Below are positions 1 through 9,724 of a stretch of DNA of 64,000 nt, one piece after another (within the stretch, counting starts at the first letter, position 1; the number at the start of each line of letters is the position of its first letter). The DNA is taken from positions 3,641,501 through 3,705,500 of the forward strand of contig JAFFSR010000316.1 in the NCBI GenBank assembly GCA_017163975.1, read 5' to 3'. The notes beneath the pieces were generated by a model. The model did no database searches, was not told the origin of the DNA, and saw only the letters and a program-made list of their open reading frames with translations. This stretch comes from Anastatus disparis (lineage: Eukaryota; Arthropoda; Insecta; Hymenoptera; Eupelmidae). A program made the position numbers and the translations under genes.

Positions 1-10
1 AACTCTTCTT

Positions 11-1159
11 TCATAGTCTTTCACACAAGAATTGAAGACAAAGATGTCCACAAATAAATGAGTCAAAATTTTGATATCTTTTATAGTTGTATTCCACTTC
101 TTCCACGTTAAAATATAACATGAGATCTATAGGGGGTTTAAGATCACTAAAACTATCAAAATAAATCACTTCAGAACCTCGTTTTCGATAACATACCCAG
201 TGAGTGCCTTTGTTTTGAAAATCATCTAAGTTAACTATAGCAGATTCGTTATGCCATGGGCCATCAGAAGGTAGATTATTTCTCATGAAAACACCTCGAA
301 AATATGGGATTTGTATCATACGAGCATACTTTATAAGATCATAGTCAGTCAGTGCACGATTTGGCAAAGTTAAATCGAAGTTTTTTTTTTTTTTAACTTG
401 ACCATGACCGATATAAGGTTTCATAAATAATCCCATTCCAGTTTTATATGGTTTAAGATAGAGACCTTTTCCTAGAGCAATAGCTTCCATAGTTTTATTA
501 TGTCTCTTACTTTCTTCATAATTTTTCTGTGCAGCTTTAGCCTCATTTACTGCTTTAGCTATTCCAGCAGCTCCTCCAGCCAGAGCACCAGTTGCACTTA
601 GTGCTGCGAACAATGGTATGAGAAAAGGCAGAGCGCCACCTATTTTTGATGGCGCAAGTAGAATACATGGAATGATAATTTTTTTCTTACCGCCAACGAT
701 TTTGAGAGCTTCACGTGCACCTTTTAAAGCGGACTGTATAACTTTGCGAGAATGTTTACTTGGTTTTAATGATTTTTTACTTGCAGTTACTAATTTACTC
801 AATTTTACACCCATTCCTGTCTTTCCTTTTAATTTCATAGCATTTGCAACAACAAAAGCAGTTGCTTTTTCGTTAAGACTTGCATCTTTGGCTCTAACAC
901 GCTGCCAAGCTTCATCAGCGAGTATCATGTCAGCTACTTTTCGATCAGCATTTTTATCAGAATAAGATATGTCATGTTCTTTGCATGCTTGATCAAGTGG
1001 ATTGATACCTGCATCACCTCTTTTTAGACGCTTTTTCAGTTTTGTTCCGGGACCACAATATTGATATCCAGGAATATGCATTTCAATAGGTAAGTTATTG
1101 ATTACTTTATCAAGTAACCCTTTACCCTTGGGGTGCTTCTGTAATTTGTGTACGAGCAT
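11..1159 (-). CDS. Phospholipase A2 / core-X-like / adenain-type protease fusion protein (Polinton)
   Basis: Intact 382-residue ORF with three recognisable parts. Residues 30-70 are a parvovirus-VP1-type phospholipase A2: calcium loop YCGPGTK (34-40) and C59-x2-H62-D63. Residues 160-250 have a hydrophobic stretch rich in Ala/Gly followed by two GLYLKPY/GLFMKPY-like repeats, resembling adenovirus core protein X of adintoviruses and Polintons. Residues 262-382 are an adenain-like cysteine protease: H320 in THWVCY, D335 in YFDSF, Q363 and C370. The Q363-C370 spacing of seven equals that of adenain Q115-C122. In known families the lipase opens membranes during entry and the protease matures the particle. 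Here I infer one polyprotein that the protease could cut. It is read divergently from the ATPase gene 98 bp away. ATG at 1159 is the first Met. No break seen. Confidence 0.85.
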   Translation of the reverse strand: MLVHKLQKHPKGKGLLDKVINNLPIEMHIPGYQYCGPGTKLKKRLKRGDAGINPLDQACKEHDISYSDKNADRKVADMILADEAWQRVRAKDASLNEKATAFVVANAMKLKGKTGMGVKLSKLVTASKKSLKPSKHSRKVIQSALKGAREALKIVGGKKKIIIPCILLAPSKIGGALPFLIPLFAALSATGALAGGAAGIAKAVNEAKAAQKNYEESKRHNKTMEAIALGKGLYLKPYKTGMGLFMKPYIGHGQVKKKKNFDLTLPNRALTDYDLIKYARMIQIPYFRGVFMRNNLPSDGPWHNESAIVNLDDFQNKGTHWVCYRKRGSEVIYFDSFSDLKPPIDLMLYFNVEEVEYNYKRYQNFDSFICGHLCLQFLCERL

Positions 1160-1257
1160 CTCTCTTCGAGTGCTGATTCACAACTGATGATCAAAATATA
1201 AAACAAGCGTTTATATTTTGAAAAGGTCAATCTTAGATTTGACTTTGTTACGTAAAC
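1160..1257. promoter_or_regulatory. Putative bidirectional promoter with mirror TATA boxes
   Basis: This is the 98-bp gap between the divergent protease fusion and ATPase genes. It contains AAAATATAAA (1193-1202) and its exact reverse complement TTTATATTTT (1210-1219), separated by 7 bp. A TATA-like sequence therefore faces each gene symmetrically. The promoter role is inferred. Confidence 0.5.
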
Positions 1258-1951
1258 ATGGATTTTACTGAGCAGAACGTCAAACTTCCCGTCGGCAACT
1301 TTGATTTTGAGAAAACAAAAAGAAAAATACGACATGGAGAGCTACTTCCAGATAATATACGAGCAGTATTCTGTGGCTTATTGAACTGTGGAAAAACTAA
1401 TAGTTTATTAGCTCTAATTACACACCCTAATGGTCTTAGATTTGAAAATTTGTATGTATACTCTAAATCAACCGAAATACCAATTTCTTCAAAAAGTTTT
1501 AGAACCAATTGACGATATATCATATCTACCGTTTAGTGAACATGCATCTGTAGTGTCACCAGATGAAGCCCTACCTAATTCAATTATGATTTTTGATGAT
1601 GTGGCTTGTGAAAAACAGGATAACGTCAGAGCTTTTTTTTGTATGGGGAGACACAAAAGTGTAGATAGCTTTTATCTATGTCAGTCATATGCTCATATAT
1701 CGAAACATCTCATCAGGGACAATATGAATTTGATGGTAATGTATCGTCAAGATGATGTTAATCTTAAACATATCTATGAAGACCATGTGAATACTGACTT
1801 AACTCTAAATGAATTTCGAAATCTTTGTACAGAATGCTGGAAGAATGACAAGTATGGATTTGTTGTTATTGACAAAGATAGAGCAATGAATGATGTAGAT
1901 ATAGAAAAGGATTTGACTGTTTTGCCATTAAAAAGGAAGTATAAATCTTAA
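1258..1951 (+). pseudogene. Polinton packaging ATPase (FtsK/HerA-like), frameshifted
   Basis: DNA-packaging ATPase of the Maverick/Polinton A32-like family, expected to pump element DNA into particles. The first frame starts at ATG 1258 and carries Walker A as G40-x4-GKT47. The second frame (open from about 1430 to 1951) carries Walker B in the IMIFDDVAC segment, the conserved FCMGRH segment and an asparagine-rich sensor region. Homology passes from one frame to the other near 1470, just after the YVYSKS segment. This fits loss of two bases or gain of one. About 230 residues in all, a normal length for the family. It is followed directly by the DUF8207 gene on the same strand. The frameshift makes it non-functional as read unless it is a sequence error. 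Confidence 0.8.
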
Positions 1952-1987
1952 TCTTTGCAGTTTGATTGTAGACAGCATCTTGTCAGC

Positions 1988-2982
1988 ATGCCTGACTTTA
2001 AGAAAGAAAAAAATATTCTTAGCGAACTCTTACGAGCACGCGAGGCTATTAAAAAAAAATACTCTTCGTTAAAAAAAGGGAGAGATGATTTTGAAAAGGT
2101 TATTGGTGATACTTTAAAACCAGTTATTACACCACTTGAAAAGCTTGTCGATTCGACAACTGAAAGTGTGTCACGTTCTAATCACATTTCAGCCATAGAC
2201 AGTAACAGAAAATCTGCAAAAAAAAGATTGAGATTTGATGAATCAAGTTATATTGTAAACGATATTAATAACATGGTTCGGCGTTTGATAATGATGCTTC
2301 CAATGGCGATGATTTTTTTCCGATAAATAGCACAATGATGAATTCATCATTCAATTCTGCAAATTCATCATTCAAATCTATATATTCACCGTTAGTATCT
2401 GCGCATAAAGAAACTGAGCCGACAGACTTTTTATCAATGCTAAATGGAAACCGCAGCAAAATCGATAACATATACGGAGTGAGAAAAGTCAGTGGGGTAT
2501 ACATGATGGGTGATTCACAAATTCAATTTGATGATAAAATGATAAAAGTGAAAGATTTAAGTTTTCCTAAAAGCAGTGGTCTAATGGAATTGCTTTTCAA
2601 AAAAGAACCAGATGATAATCTTTTGAGTACAACAAATCGCAAGAACTATCGCATTATCCTGGAAGCAACAAATGCCCATAGAAAAAGACATAGCAAAAGT
2701 GAGAATATACGCTCTTCGAAGAGTAGAAAATATTCAAAAATCATAGCACCAATGTTCCGCAGTGATCGCAGTAAAATGCCTACCAGCGGAGGAGGTCTCA
2801 TACTTAAATATAAAATAGCAAAAAAGAATACTTCCATAGATCTAGTCTACTGGGATGATCCAAATGAGCTTGTCGAGAGACTACAATTATTAATAGCCGA
2901 ACGATCTGCTGGAAATAATAATCACAACAATGAAATCCAATCAATCATAGAGGAACTACGTGAAGCTGGGCGTATATATTGA
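1988..2982 (+). pseudogene. DUF8207-type Polinton protein, split by a frameshift
   Basis: Family of unknown function that recurs beside this integrase and lipase in arthropod Polinton-like elements. ATG 1988 begins a lysine-rich helical N-terminal part (first frame to 2326). The conserved C-terminal part lies in the frame of 2335-2982, with the signatures TYGVRK-like, LMELLFKK, ATNAHRKRH, VYWDDPNELVERL and EELREAGRIY. The second frame is open from 2281, so the break is a single missing base between about 2272 and 2285, not at a homopolymer. It could be a structural or scaffold protein because no capsid gene was recognised nearby. That is only a guess. Confidence 0.75.
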
Positions 2983-3013
2983 CGTACACAATTTTCAAAT
3001 CAATAGTAGTAAC

Positions 3014-3403
3014 ATGAGTCTCGATGTGTTTGGAAGAAAACTTGAGGGCTCGCAAGTGAGTCGTGGTCCTCGAGGTATTGGATTTAATGATACATCAGAT
3101 GGTGATTTTGATTTAGAAAATAAGCGGCTTTGCAATATTGGAGAGGCTAATGATCCAAATGATGCCATTAGTTTGAATTCACTAAATAATATCCTACAGA
3201 AAGAAGTTGATTACTTATCTTCTAAAATTATAGAAGTTGCTAAAGCTATACAAGAATATGAGAACAAAGTTGAAATATATAAAGCAGAAATAGACGAAAA
3301 ATTAACTTATGTCTATGATATGACTCAACGAAATTTTGCAAATATTGAATACATAATTAAAGAAATGAATAGACAATCGGATATTTCTAAAGTTGAAATT
3401 TAA
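3014..3403 (+). CDS. Small coiled-coil Polinton protein of unknown function
   Basis: 129-residue ORF. I chose ATG 3014 (MSLDVFGRKL) over the upstream Met at 2960 because the 2960 start lies inside the end of the DUF8207 gene and adds residues without family resemblance. The N-terminal half is polar with a GPRGIGF motif. Residues about 55-125 have heptad-like spacing of Leu/Ile and many Glu/Lys, so a coiled coil is likely. The stop codon (3401-3403) lies one base before the integrase ATG at 3405. I do not recognise a function. A fibre or virion-associated role is possible but unsupported. Confidence 0.6.
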   Translation: MSLDVFGRKLEGSQVSRGPRGIGFNDTSDGDFDLENKRLCNIGEANDPNDAISLNSLNNILQKEVDYLSSKIIEVAKAIQEYENKVEIYKAEIDEKLTYVYDMTQRNFANIEYIIKEMNRQSDISKVEI

Positions 3404-3404
3404 G

Positions 3405-4322
3405 ATGGAACGTCAAAGAGTAGTTGAAGAGCTACACAAGCCAGCACGTCGAAGGTACAAGCGAAGAAAATTTGACATACGTGGATTAGATGAGACTTTG
3501 CAAACTGACCTTGTAGAAATGATATCTTATTTTAAGGAAAACAAAGTTTTTCGCTACTTACTAACTGTCATAGATATATTTTCAAAGTATGCATGGGCTG
3601 TACCAGTCAAATCGAAGAGCGGCAATGATGTTACTCTAGCTATGAAGTCAATATTAAAACAAGAACGGGTGCCATCGAATTTACAAACTGACCAAGGAAA
3701 AGAATTCTACAATTCAAACTTTCAGAATCTTATGAAAAAGTACAAGATAAATCACTACTCTTCACATAGTAATCTTCATGCAAGCATATGTGAACGCTTT
3801 AATAGAACTTTAAAAAATGCAATGTGGTTAGAATTCAGCAAACAAGGAAGTTATAAATGGTTGGATATTCTGCCTGAGTTAGTGAAAGCATACAATTCAA
3901 GAAAACATCGGACAATAGGAATCGAGCCTGAAAACGTTACAAAGGTAAATGAAAAAGAAATCAAGAAAAATTACCCAACTGAAAAAAGACCTGTGAAAAA
4001 ACCAAAATTCAAAGTAGGAGATAAAGTGCGAATAAGTAAGATAAAACAAGTTTTTGAAAAAGGTTATACACCAAATTGGTCAACTGAAATTTTCACAATA
4101 ACAAGAGTTGTAAAAACCAATCTTATAACTTACCACGTCAAAGATTATTATGATGAACCCGTCTCTGGCGGCTTTTATGAAACGGAAATTCAAAAAACTA
4201 TGTATCCAGAAATTTATTTGGTAGAAAAAGTTTTAAAGAAAAGTGGTGAACGTGTATATGTTGAGTGGTTAGGACTAAATAGCAAGCATAATAGTTGGAT
4301 AGATAAAAATGAGATTATTTGA
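3405..4322 (+). CDS. Retroviral-type DDE integrase with C-terminal chromodomain (Polinton)
   Basis: Integrase that inserts the element DNA into chromosomes. ATG 3405 was chosen; earlier in-frame codons are non-ATG. The 305-residue protein has the catalytic core D35 (LQTDL), D96 (LQTDQGKEF) and E130 (ASICERFNRTL), then a basic linker. The C-terminal chromodomain is YLVEKVL..VYVEWLGL...SWI and is expected to bind methylated histone H3. No N-terminal HHCC zinc finger is visible in this ORF, so the N-terminus may be shortened. The reading frame is intact, in contrast to the neighbouring ATPase, DUF8207 and polymerase genes. It is the last plus-strand gene before the convergent minus-strand genes. 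Confidence 0.9.
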   Translation: MERQRVVEELHKPARRRYKRRKFDIRGLDETLQTDLVEMISYFKENKVFRYLLTVIDIFSKYAWAVPVKSKSGNDVTLAMKSILKQERVPSNLQTDQGKEFYNSNFQNLMKKYKINHYSSHSNLHASICERFNRTLKNAMWLEFSKQGSYKWLDILPELVKAYNSRKHRTIGIEPENVTKVNEKEIKKNYPTEKRPVKKPKFKVGDKVRISKIKQVFEKGYTPNWSTEIFTITRVVKTNLITYHVKDYYDEPVSGGFYETEIQKTMYPEIYLVEKVLKKSGERVYVEWLGLNSKHNSWIDKNEII

Positions 4323-4603
4323 ATAAGCTAAGATGTATTTTACAACGTATTTCAGTGTAATAAATAAAAAAGAAAAAAAATTTAATTTTATTATGTTCAT
4401 GAATTTAAGTTATATATAAAATATTTTTATTATTGAAATTTTCTTTTTATGATTCAATATAAATGTAATAATTATAAGTGGTGGTGATAAATAAAAACAA
4501 TTATATAATGTTTAATAATTTTCATTTATTCATGTATTCTTATTATGTACAATTTACAATAAATAGTTTGAAAAATAATTTGACGAGTATATTTTTATTT
4601 ATT
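4323..4603. terminator. Convergent 3' region between integrase and OB-like gene
   Basis: About 280 bp of AT-rich sequence with AATAAA-type signals after the integrase stop (around 4360) and on the minus strand just beyond the OB-like gene (around 4590-4600). No ORF supported. Confidence 0.4.
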
Positions 4604-4903
4604 TTAAGCCCGATCGAATTTAAAAGAAGATCCTCCCAGGTATATTGCAATCAAACGCAGTTTATTTGCATTATCACAGAGATTGTAGAAAAATTCTTCA
4701 TCTCTTAGAATTGCAGATGAAATCTTCTCTGGTAAGAAGACTTGGAAGCTTTGGTCGAAATCTGCTACGACCTTGGTTCCAAATCTTGTCTTGACTTGTT
4801 TTAGTGCAGTCACCATGTACTGCTGGTCTTTTTCTAAGTCTGTGACTTTCTTCCTTGGCAGGAAGTCGCTTCCAGCAATCTTGTTTAGTGCAGATAAATC
4901 CAT
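4604..4903 (-). CDS. Small OB-fold-like protein, possible ssDNA-binding protein (Polinton)
   Basis: 99 residues, starting MDLSALNKIAG. The pattern of a short helix, then alternating hydrophobic strands (QYMVTALKQVKTRFGTKVV, SFQVFLPEKI, LRLIAIYLGG) resembles a small OB-fold protein often found beside this polymerase in arthropod Polinton-like elements. An ssDNA-binding role in replication is inferred, not shown. A splice-acceptor-like TTTTCTTGTTTTCAG ends one base before the ATG on the minus strand, so a 5' UTR intron is possible. It lies downstream of the charged protein and polymerase on the same strand. Confidence 0.6.
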   Translation of the reverse strand: MDLSALNKIAGSDFLPRKKVTDLEKDQQYMVTALKQVKTRFGTKVVADFDQSFQVFLPEKISSAILRDEEFFYNLCDNANKLRLIAIYLGGSSFKFDRA

Positions 4904-5411
4904 TCTGAAAACAAGAAAAAGTAAAAAAAATTAAAATTTCTGTTAGAGAAAAATTTTGATGGAAAAAAAATTTCTTTGTGCAAGGTTGATCGTCCTCAAG
5001 CTCTTCAATTACTTGAATGCGCTCCTCCTCATGGTCCGTTGGTTGATATAGCCCATTCCCCACTTCGATGTCTGCCCTTTCCATTGCTACTCGTAATATA
5101 TCCTTTTTTTCTCCTTCCTGGGAACTTGCCCCCTCCATTAATGGATGCCAGTCATTCATGAACTCCTCTAACACATCATACTCAATGATAATTTGCTCGC
5201 CTTCATAAAGTGACATCCCCACTCGCTCTGCACTATTTTCATTGGTTGCTTTATCCCTTCTCTCGATATTCCTCTCTCTTTCATTCTCTGTAGCATCAAT
5301 TTCCACTCGTGTATCTCCCCTCCTCATTTCTACCTCCCGCTCTTTTTCTTTTTTTTCAGCAGCCATTTTTCTTGCATATTCCCTCTCTACTTCAAGTGCA
5401 GCTTGCGCCAT
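4698..5411 (-). CDS. Charged Glu/Arg-rich hypothetical protein (Polinton)
   Basis: ORF of 237 residues between the OB-like gene and the polymerase. The first 150 residues are strongly charged: EREYARKMAAEKKEKERE-type helix, then acidic EELEDD segments. The last 80 residues run through AT-rich sequence and overlap the OB-like ORF in another frame, so the true protein probably ends or is spliced near 4985. No catalytic motif is seen. Function unknown. A helical scaffold or accessory replication role is possible only by position. Confidence 0.4.
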   Translation of the reverse strand: MAQAALEVEREYARKMAAEKKEKEREVEMRRGDTRVEIDATENERERNIERRDKATNENSAERVGMSLYEGEQIIIEYDVLEEFMNDWHPLMEGASSQEGEKKDILRVAMERADIEVGNGLYQPTDHEEERIQVIEELEDDQPCTKKFFFHQNFSLTEILIFFTFSCFQNGFICTKQDCWKRLPAKEESHRLRKRPAVHGDCTKTSQDKIWNQGRSRFRPKLPSLLTREDFICNSKR

Positions 5412-5428
5412 CTGTATTTATAATGTCC

Positions 5429-8400
5429 CTAAGGTAAAGTATCTGTACTATCAGGCAATAAAAATCTCTTATCATCATGAGGACTTAGAGCAATTTTTCT
5501 CTGTTTTTCAGTATGCACAGTATGCAATTTTGAACGGATATTGCACTGTTCACGGTATATAATAGTGAGATCCTGAAGACAGCTTCGGTGATCCTCAAAA
5601 GTAATTGATTTTTTAACAACACTGGATTTTATACCTTTGGCTTTCTTTATAACTTCTCCTCCATCGATTGAAATACTATACATTTTGCTTCGTAATCCTA
5701 TAAATTCTGTCATTATCTTACCATTACATTCGTCTTTCATCAAACCCGGAACTTTCTTATTAACTCGAGGAATTCCGAACGGATTTTTTTTTTTCATAAT
5801 CGGAAGTATCAAATTTATGTATGTCCTCTTTCATTATTTTGTACATGTCAACATCCTCAACTTCGTATATGAGACTATCAGTATCAGTATACAAAAGTTT
5901 GCATTTGTCTCCAATTCGCTTTTTCATATACGAATAATGAAAATCATAAACTAATGTTTTTGATAATTCTAAAATGCAAAATCCAACATAAATTGGTTTC
6001 TTGATTGTGATGCTCGTTCTCTTCATTTGAATGGCAACTAAATTCTCATCAAAAATAGCACAGCTGTGAAAATTTAGTAGAGCTATGCGTGCTTCTGCTC
6101 CATATCTACCAGTAAATTTATTTACCAATCGGACATCAACTCGAGACCGCTCTCACTCAATGCACTTTCCATAGACAGCATTGATTAACAATTTATAAAA
6201 AAGTTTTTCAAATTTGTTCTTAGCCTGCATTCTTTTTTGAGTATTCAATTCCACATAAGGTTTAAGCCATGCCTTTTGCTCAAAACTCAAAATTCTATGT
6301 ACTTTTTTCAGTCGAAGTCCATTTTCCAACACTTGTCTGAGTGTTCGATAGTAAATAACATATCTCTCCTTGTTCTTCAAAGTAGTGAGAAGTTTCTTTT
6401 GTTTCGAGCGATGTGGCGCACTATGCTCTGCGCAAAATGGAAAATCTCGATGTGCATCGTGTATTTCCTCAGGATACTCCAAATCTACTTCAGCAATATA
6501 TCCAATAACTGAATCTGGCGGTGCGTTGTAAAAGTTTGAATTTGTCTCATATTCGACCCATTTGAATTTTCCGACTGGCAAATATTGAACCATTGCCCAT
6601 TCATAAAGATTATTAATATCAAAGTACATAAGTGTTTTCATTTTCTGTTTTTCATCATACGAAGAGCCCATATATGGATTGTTTGCCTTGGCATAGCGAT
6701 TACAGCATTGACTTATTCCTCCCCGAATACCTACTTCAATGAACATCAACATATCTATATCTGTAAGAAGCTCCAGTTCTACCTTCGTCATTTTTAGCGC
6801 TGCTGAAAATGTCAAGCCTGGAGACGTATAAAAGTGAGCTGGACATAAACCGTAAGCTTTGAGAGATGTTTCTCGGAAACTTTCAAATACATCCGCCAAT
6901 AGTAAAACATCTGTTTTTAAGTATAAATCCGAATACTCGCCTAATGTCCTTATATTGAACTTACTCCAGACTTGAATAGCATGCTCATAGTTTTCATCAG
7001 CAATATGAGAATCGGTGAGTTGGTTATAAAATTGATTTTTCTCTGGCAATTTCGTAACTAATAACTTATCCAATCCATCTACAAAATCATATGGAAATAT
7101 ACCTTTACGTTTGAGAAAATCAATTTTCTCATCTGTAAATCCATCAGTTCGAAACTCTTTTATCAATATCGGCACATTTTCCAAGTATGATGCAAGTTTT
7201 TCTAATGATGAAGGAAGAAAACGCCAAGAATCTATGAATCTAAAACTTAGGTCACTACCATCTATGTATTTTGTAAAAGAAATATATTTTTCCTTATTAT
7301 GTGGCAATAGCGTAACTCGTCCTCCCATCAATGAAGATGTGGCTATCTCTTTCAAAATGAAGTGTGTATCGTAATTGAGGTTATGAAAAACCACAGGAAT
7401 AAATTTTGAATACTTGTAATTCAAATTACATGAATTATGTGCTGCACCTCTGAAACTAATGTAAAAAAAATAGATATTTTAAAAAATTTGCATGATAAAG
7501 TAAATTTTTTTTTCATTGAAATATAACTATAATTAATATCTTACCGTCCTGTGAGATGACAGTGATCTCGTACTGCGAGTTCTTCATCACGGATTAGTTT
7601 TCGGCATATGTGACAAATGGTTGACCTCTGGAAAGATAATTCTTCTAAATCCGTAAGTTTTAATGGTTTTGGATTCTTGTAGAGTTTATCAATTTCCTCA
7701 CTGATTGATTTTAATTCTTGAACAAACCATTGTGCAGGAGTCTGTCCATCTTCGATATTTTTTCTATATGACTTATAAAAAGATAAGCTGTCATCAAAGC
7801 TACATTTTATATAATATCCTATGCTATATGCTTCATGAAGTTGGAAGGCAATCTCATTCATTGTAGGCTTCAGTAAACATTCAAAATCAGCATAAATAAT
7901 AAAAGGAACTTTTTCGCTTTTATAATAATCTTCAAATTTCAGAATGTTGTTCTGCAAGTCAGGTAGATTAATTCGACAATAATTCAAATTCTTACAATAA
8001 TTTTCATGAACTTGCAATCTTTCTTCATTATAAAAGACTTGTAAACATCTTTCACAATGGAATGATTTTACATGTGTCTTAGATAGTTGAGATTTCAGAA
8101 GACGAGACATATTTTTTATCCAAACGTAGTGGTATTTGGGTAAACTAATATCATCAGAATGATTATCTTTTTCATACTCATCGATGTAAAAGTCTTGGAT
8201 GATGAGTAGATTGACATGCTTTTCCTTTTTATCCGATGTAATGTGGCAAGGTGATACTTCAAACTTTTGTCCAAACTTCTTCAACATGTACACATTTACT
8301 GAAATATTATTCAGTTCTTCAAATTTTGGAACATTTTTAAGTGTCACTGGAAATTCTATGTTATTAAATTTCAACTTGTTCTCATGCATGCTATATTGAT

Positions 8401-9220
8401 TAACTCTATTAGTATTAGTTTCACTTGGATATATTGCTGAGAGGATAGCATACTTGAAACATTGATTGTCATTGTTACGAACATTGACACATGCTTTTTT
8501 CTTTTGTATAAAAGGTGGTAGAGGAATGTACGAACTGCCCTTGATCGGAGAATATTTTTTCATATTTATACTCAGACTTATAATGCTTTTTAGAGCCCAG
8601 CCAGAATCTTTTTCCTGAAATTCTTCTATCTGTGTCAAAATAGAATCTTTGATATTTATTATGAACCATTCTTCTAGATTCGTTGACATGAAAATTGAAG
8701 TACTTGTGGTTGTAAAATATTTAATATCTGTCAATTCTTCACTACTTTTCTGTATAGAAAATTCTGCGGTGGAATCTGAATTCACTTTCAGAGCACTATA
8801 TTCTTCTAAGCATGACTGTACATGTACTTTAAAGAGTTCTTGGGCGTCGTTTAAAAAACTTAAAATATCCACATGATTTATATTTACCACTACGCCAGTT
8901 CTAATTCTGTTTTTGAAAGCTGACTGCACATCTCACCATTCAACAGAAGCTTCTATTTCTTCAGATTGCAGACCACCTCCTCGTTGAAGATGATGTTCAA
9001 ATTGAACTTGAATACCCGAAAGATGTAATACACAAGTTTGACATCTCTGCTTTTCTCCTCTTGTAAGATCAGAATTGACAATTTTTTCATTTAATTTCTC
9101 TAAACTACCATTGCACATATCTATCCAATAATGGAGATCGGTATTGTTCAGTTCATTTACATTTTGTAAAGCATCACGAAGTAGTTGCACAAGACGTTCA
9201 AAGAAATTAATTGAAGACAT
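5429..9220 (-). pseudogene. Protein-primed family B DNA polymerase (Polinton), one intron, three breaks
   Basis: Replicative polymerase of the Maverick/Polinton type. Reading on the minus strand: ATG 9220; a C-x2-C-like helical N-terminus; a C2HC zinc finger (HCERC...HENYC); Exo I in YADFECL; a CHIC...DHCHLTG endonuclease-VII-like zinc motif; Exo II in FHNLNYD (one residue shorter than usual); Exo III YLKTD; motif A FDINNLYEWAM; motif B LLINAVYGK; motif C YTDTDSL; and the usual GLMKDE tail. Breaks: in-frame TGA at 8933-8935 and 6153-6155, and a frame change at an 11-base T run (5784-5794). An 89-bp intron interrupts the DHCHLTG motif. Coding potential otherwise continues on both sides of each stop. 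It diverges from the gene at 9725. Confidence 0.9.
7456..7544 (-). other. Spliceosomal intron inside the polymerase gene
   Basis: On the minus strand the exon ends with ...ACAGGACG, followed by donor GTAAGATATT. The acceptor is TTTTTTTTACATTAG, after which the frame resumes as TTCAGAGGTGCAGC. Splicing restores an uninterrupted zinc motif of the endonuclease-VII type across the junction, which is strong support. Confidence 0.85.
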
Positions 9221-9724
9221 TTTTTTTTCTTTTTATTTAAAATAACCTTTCACAAACACAAACTTTCACGATTAGTAAAGTTTAGTCCCAATGACTATGT
9301 ACACTCACGACTCCTCTGACGAAGTATGCTCATCCAGAAAACTTCAGTCCTTTTTAAAGGTAAAGTTAACATTAAGGGGAAATGGAAAATTCAATTAACT
9401 AACCAATAGTAAAACGTAGTGCAAGTTTTTCAGAAAAAAGAGGTTTTCACGGGTAGGGATGAATTTTTTACCTTTTTTAACGTATCAGGATCATTACTTA
9501 GTTTTAACCGATGAGGATTGAGCGATTTTCCATCGTCCAATCTTAACAAAGTTAGAGGCGGAGTTACTATCATCTTTTAGTTTAACCAGTGAAAACTGAG
9601 CTATTTTCCATCGTCTAATCTTAAAAAAGTAAGAGGGGAACTGCTTGACATAAACTTACGATTTGTAAATTTTCTATTCTCATTTCCCGATATTAATTCA
9701 TACTGAAACATCCAACGCTACGAG
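9221..9724. promoter_or_regulatory. Divergent intergenic region with a 77-bp direct repeat
   Basis: 504 bp between the polymerase (minus) and the two-exon gene (plus). About 9498-9566 and 9576-9642 are imperfect direct repeats sharing TTTTCCATCGTC-AATCTTAA and a GAGGxGxA end. No ORF is supported. A bidirectional promoter or replication-related repeat is inferred. Confidence 0.5.

Noticed and set aside
618..965. Plus-strand ORF of 115 codons
   Set aside because: Shadow of the well-supported lipase-protease gene on the other strand.
5242..5562. Ser/Phe-rich plus-strand ORF
   Set aside because: Mirror of the charged minus-strand protein. The composition is explained by the opposite strand.
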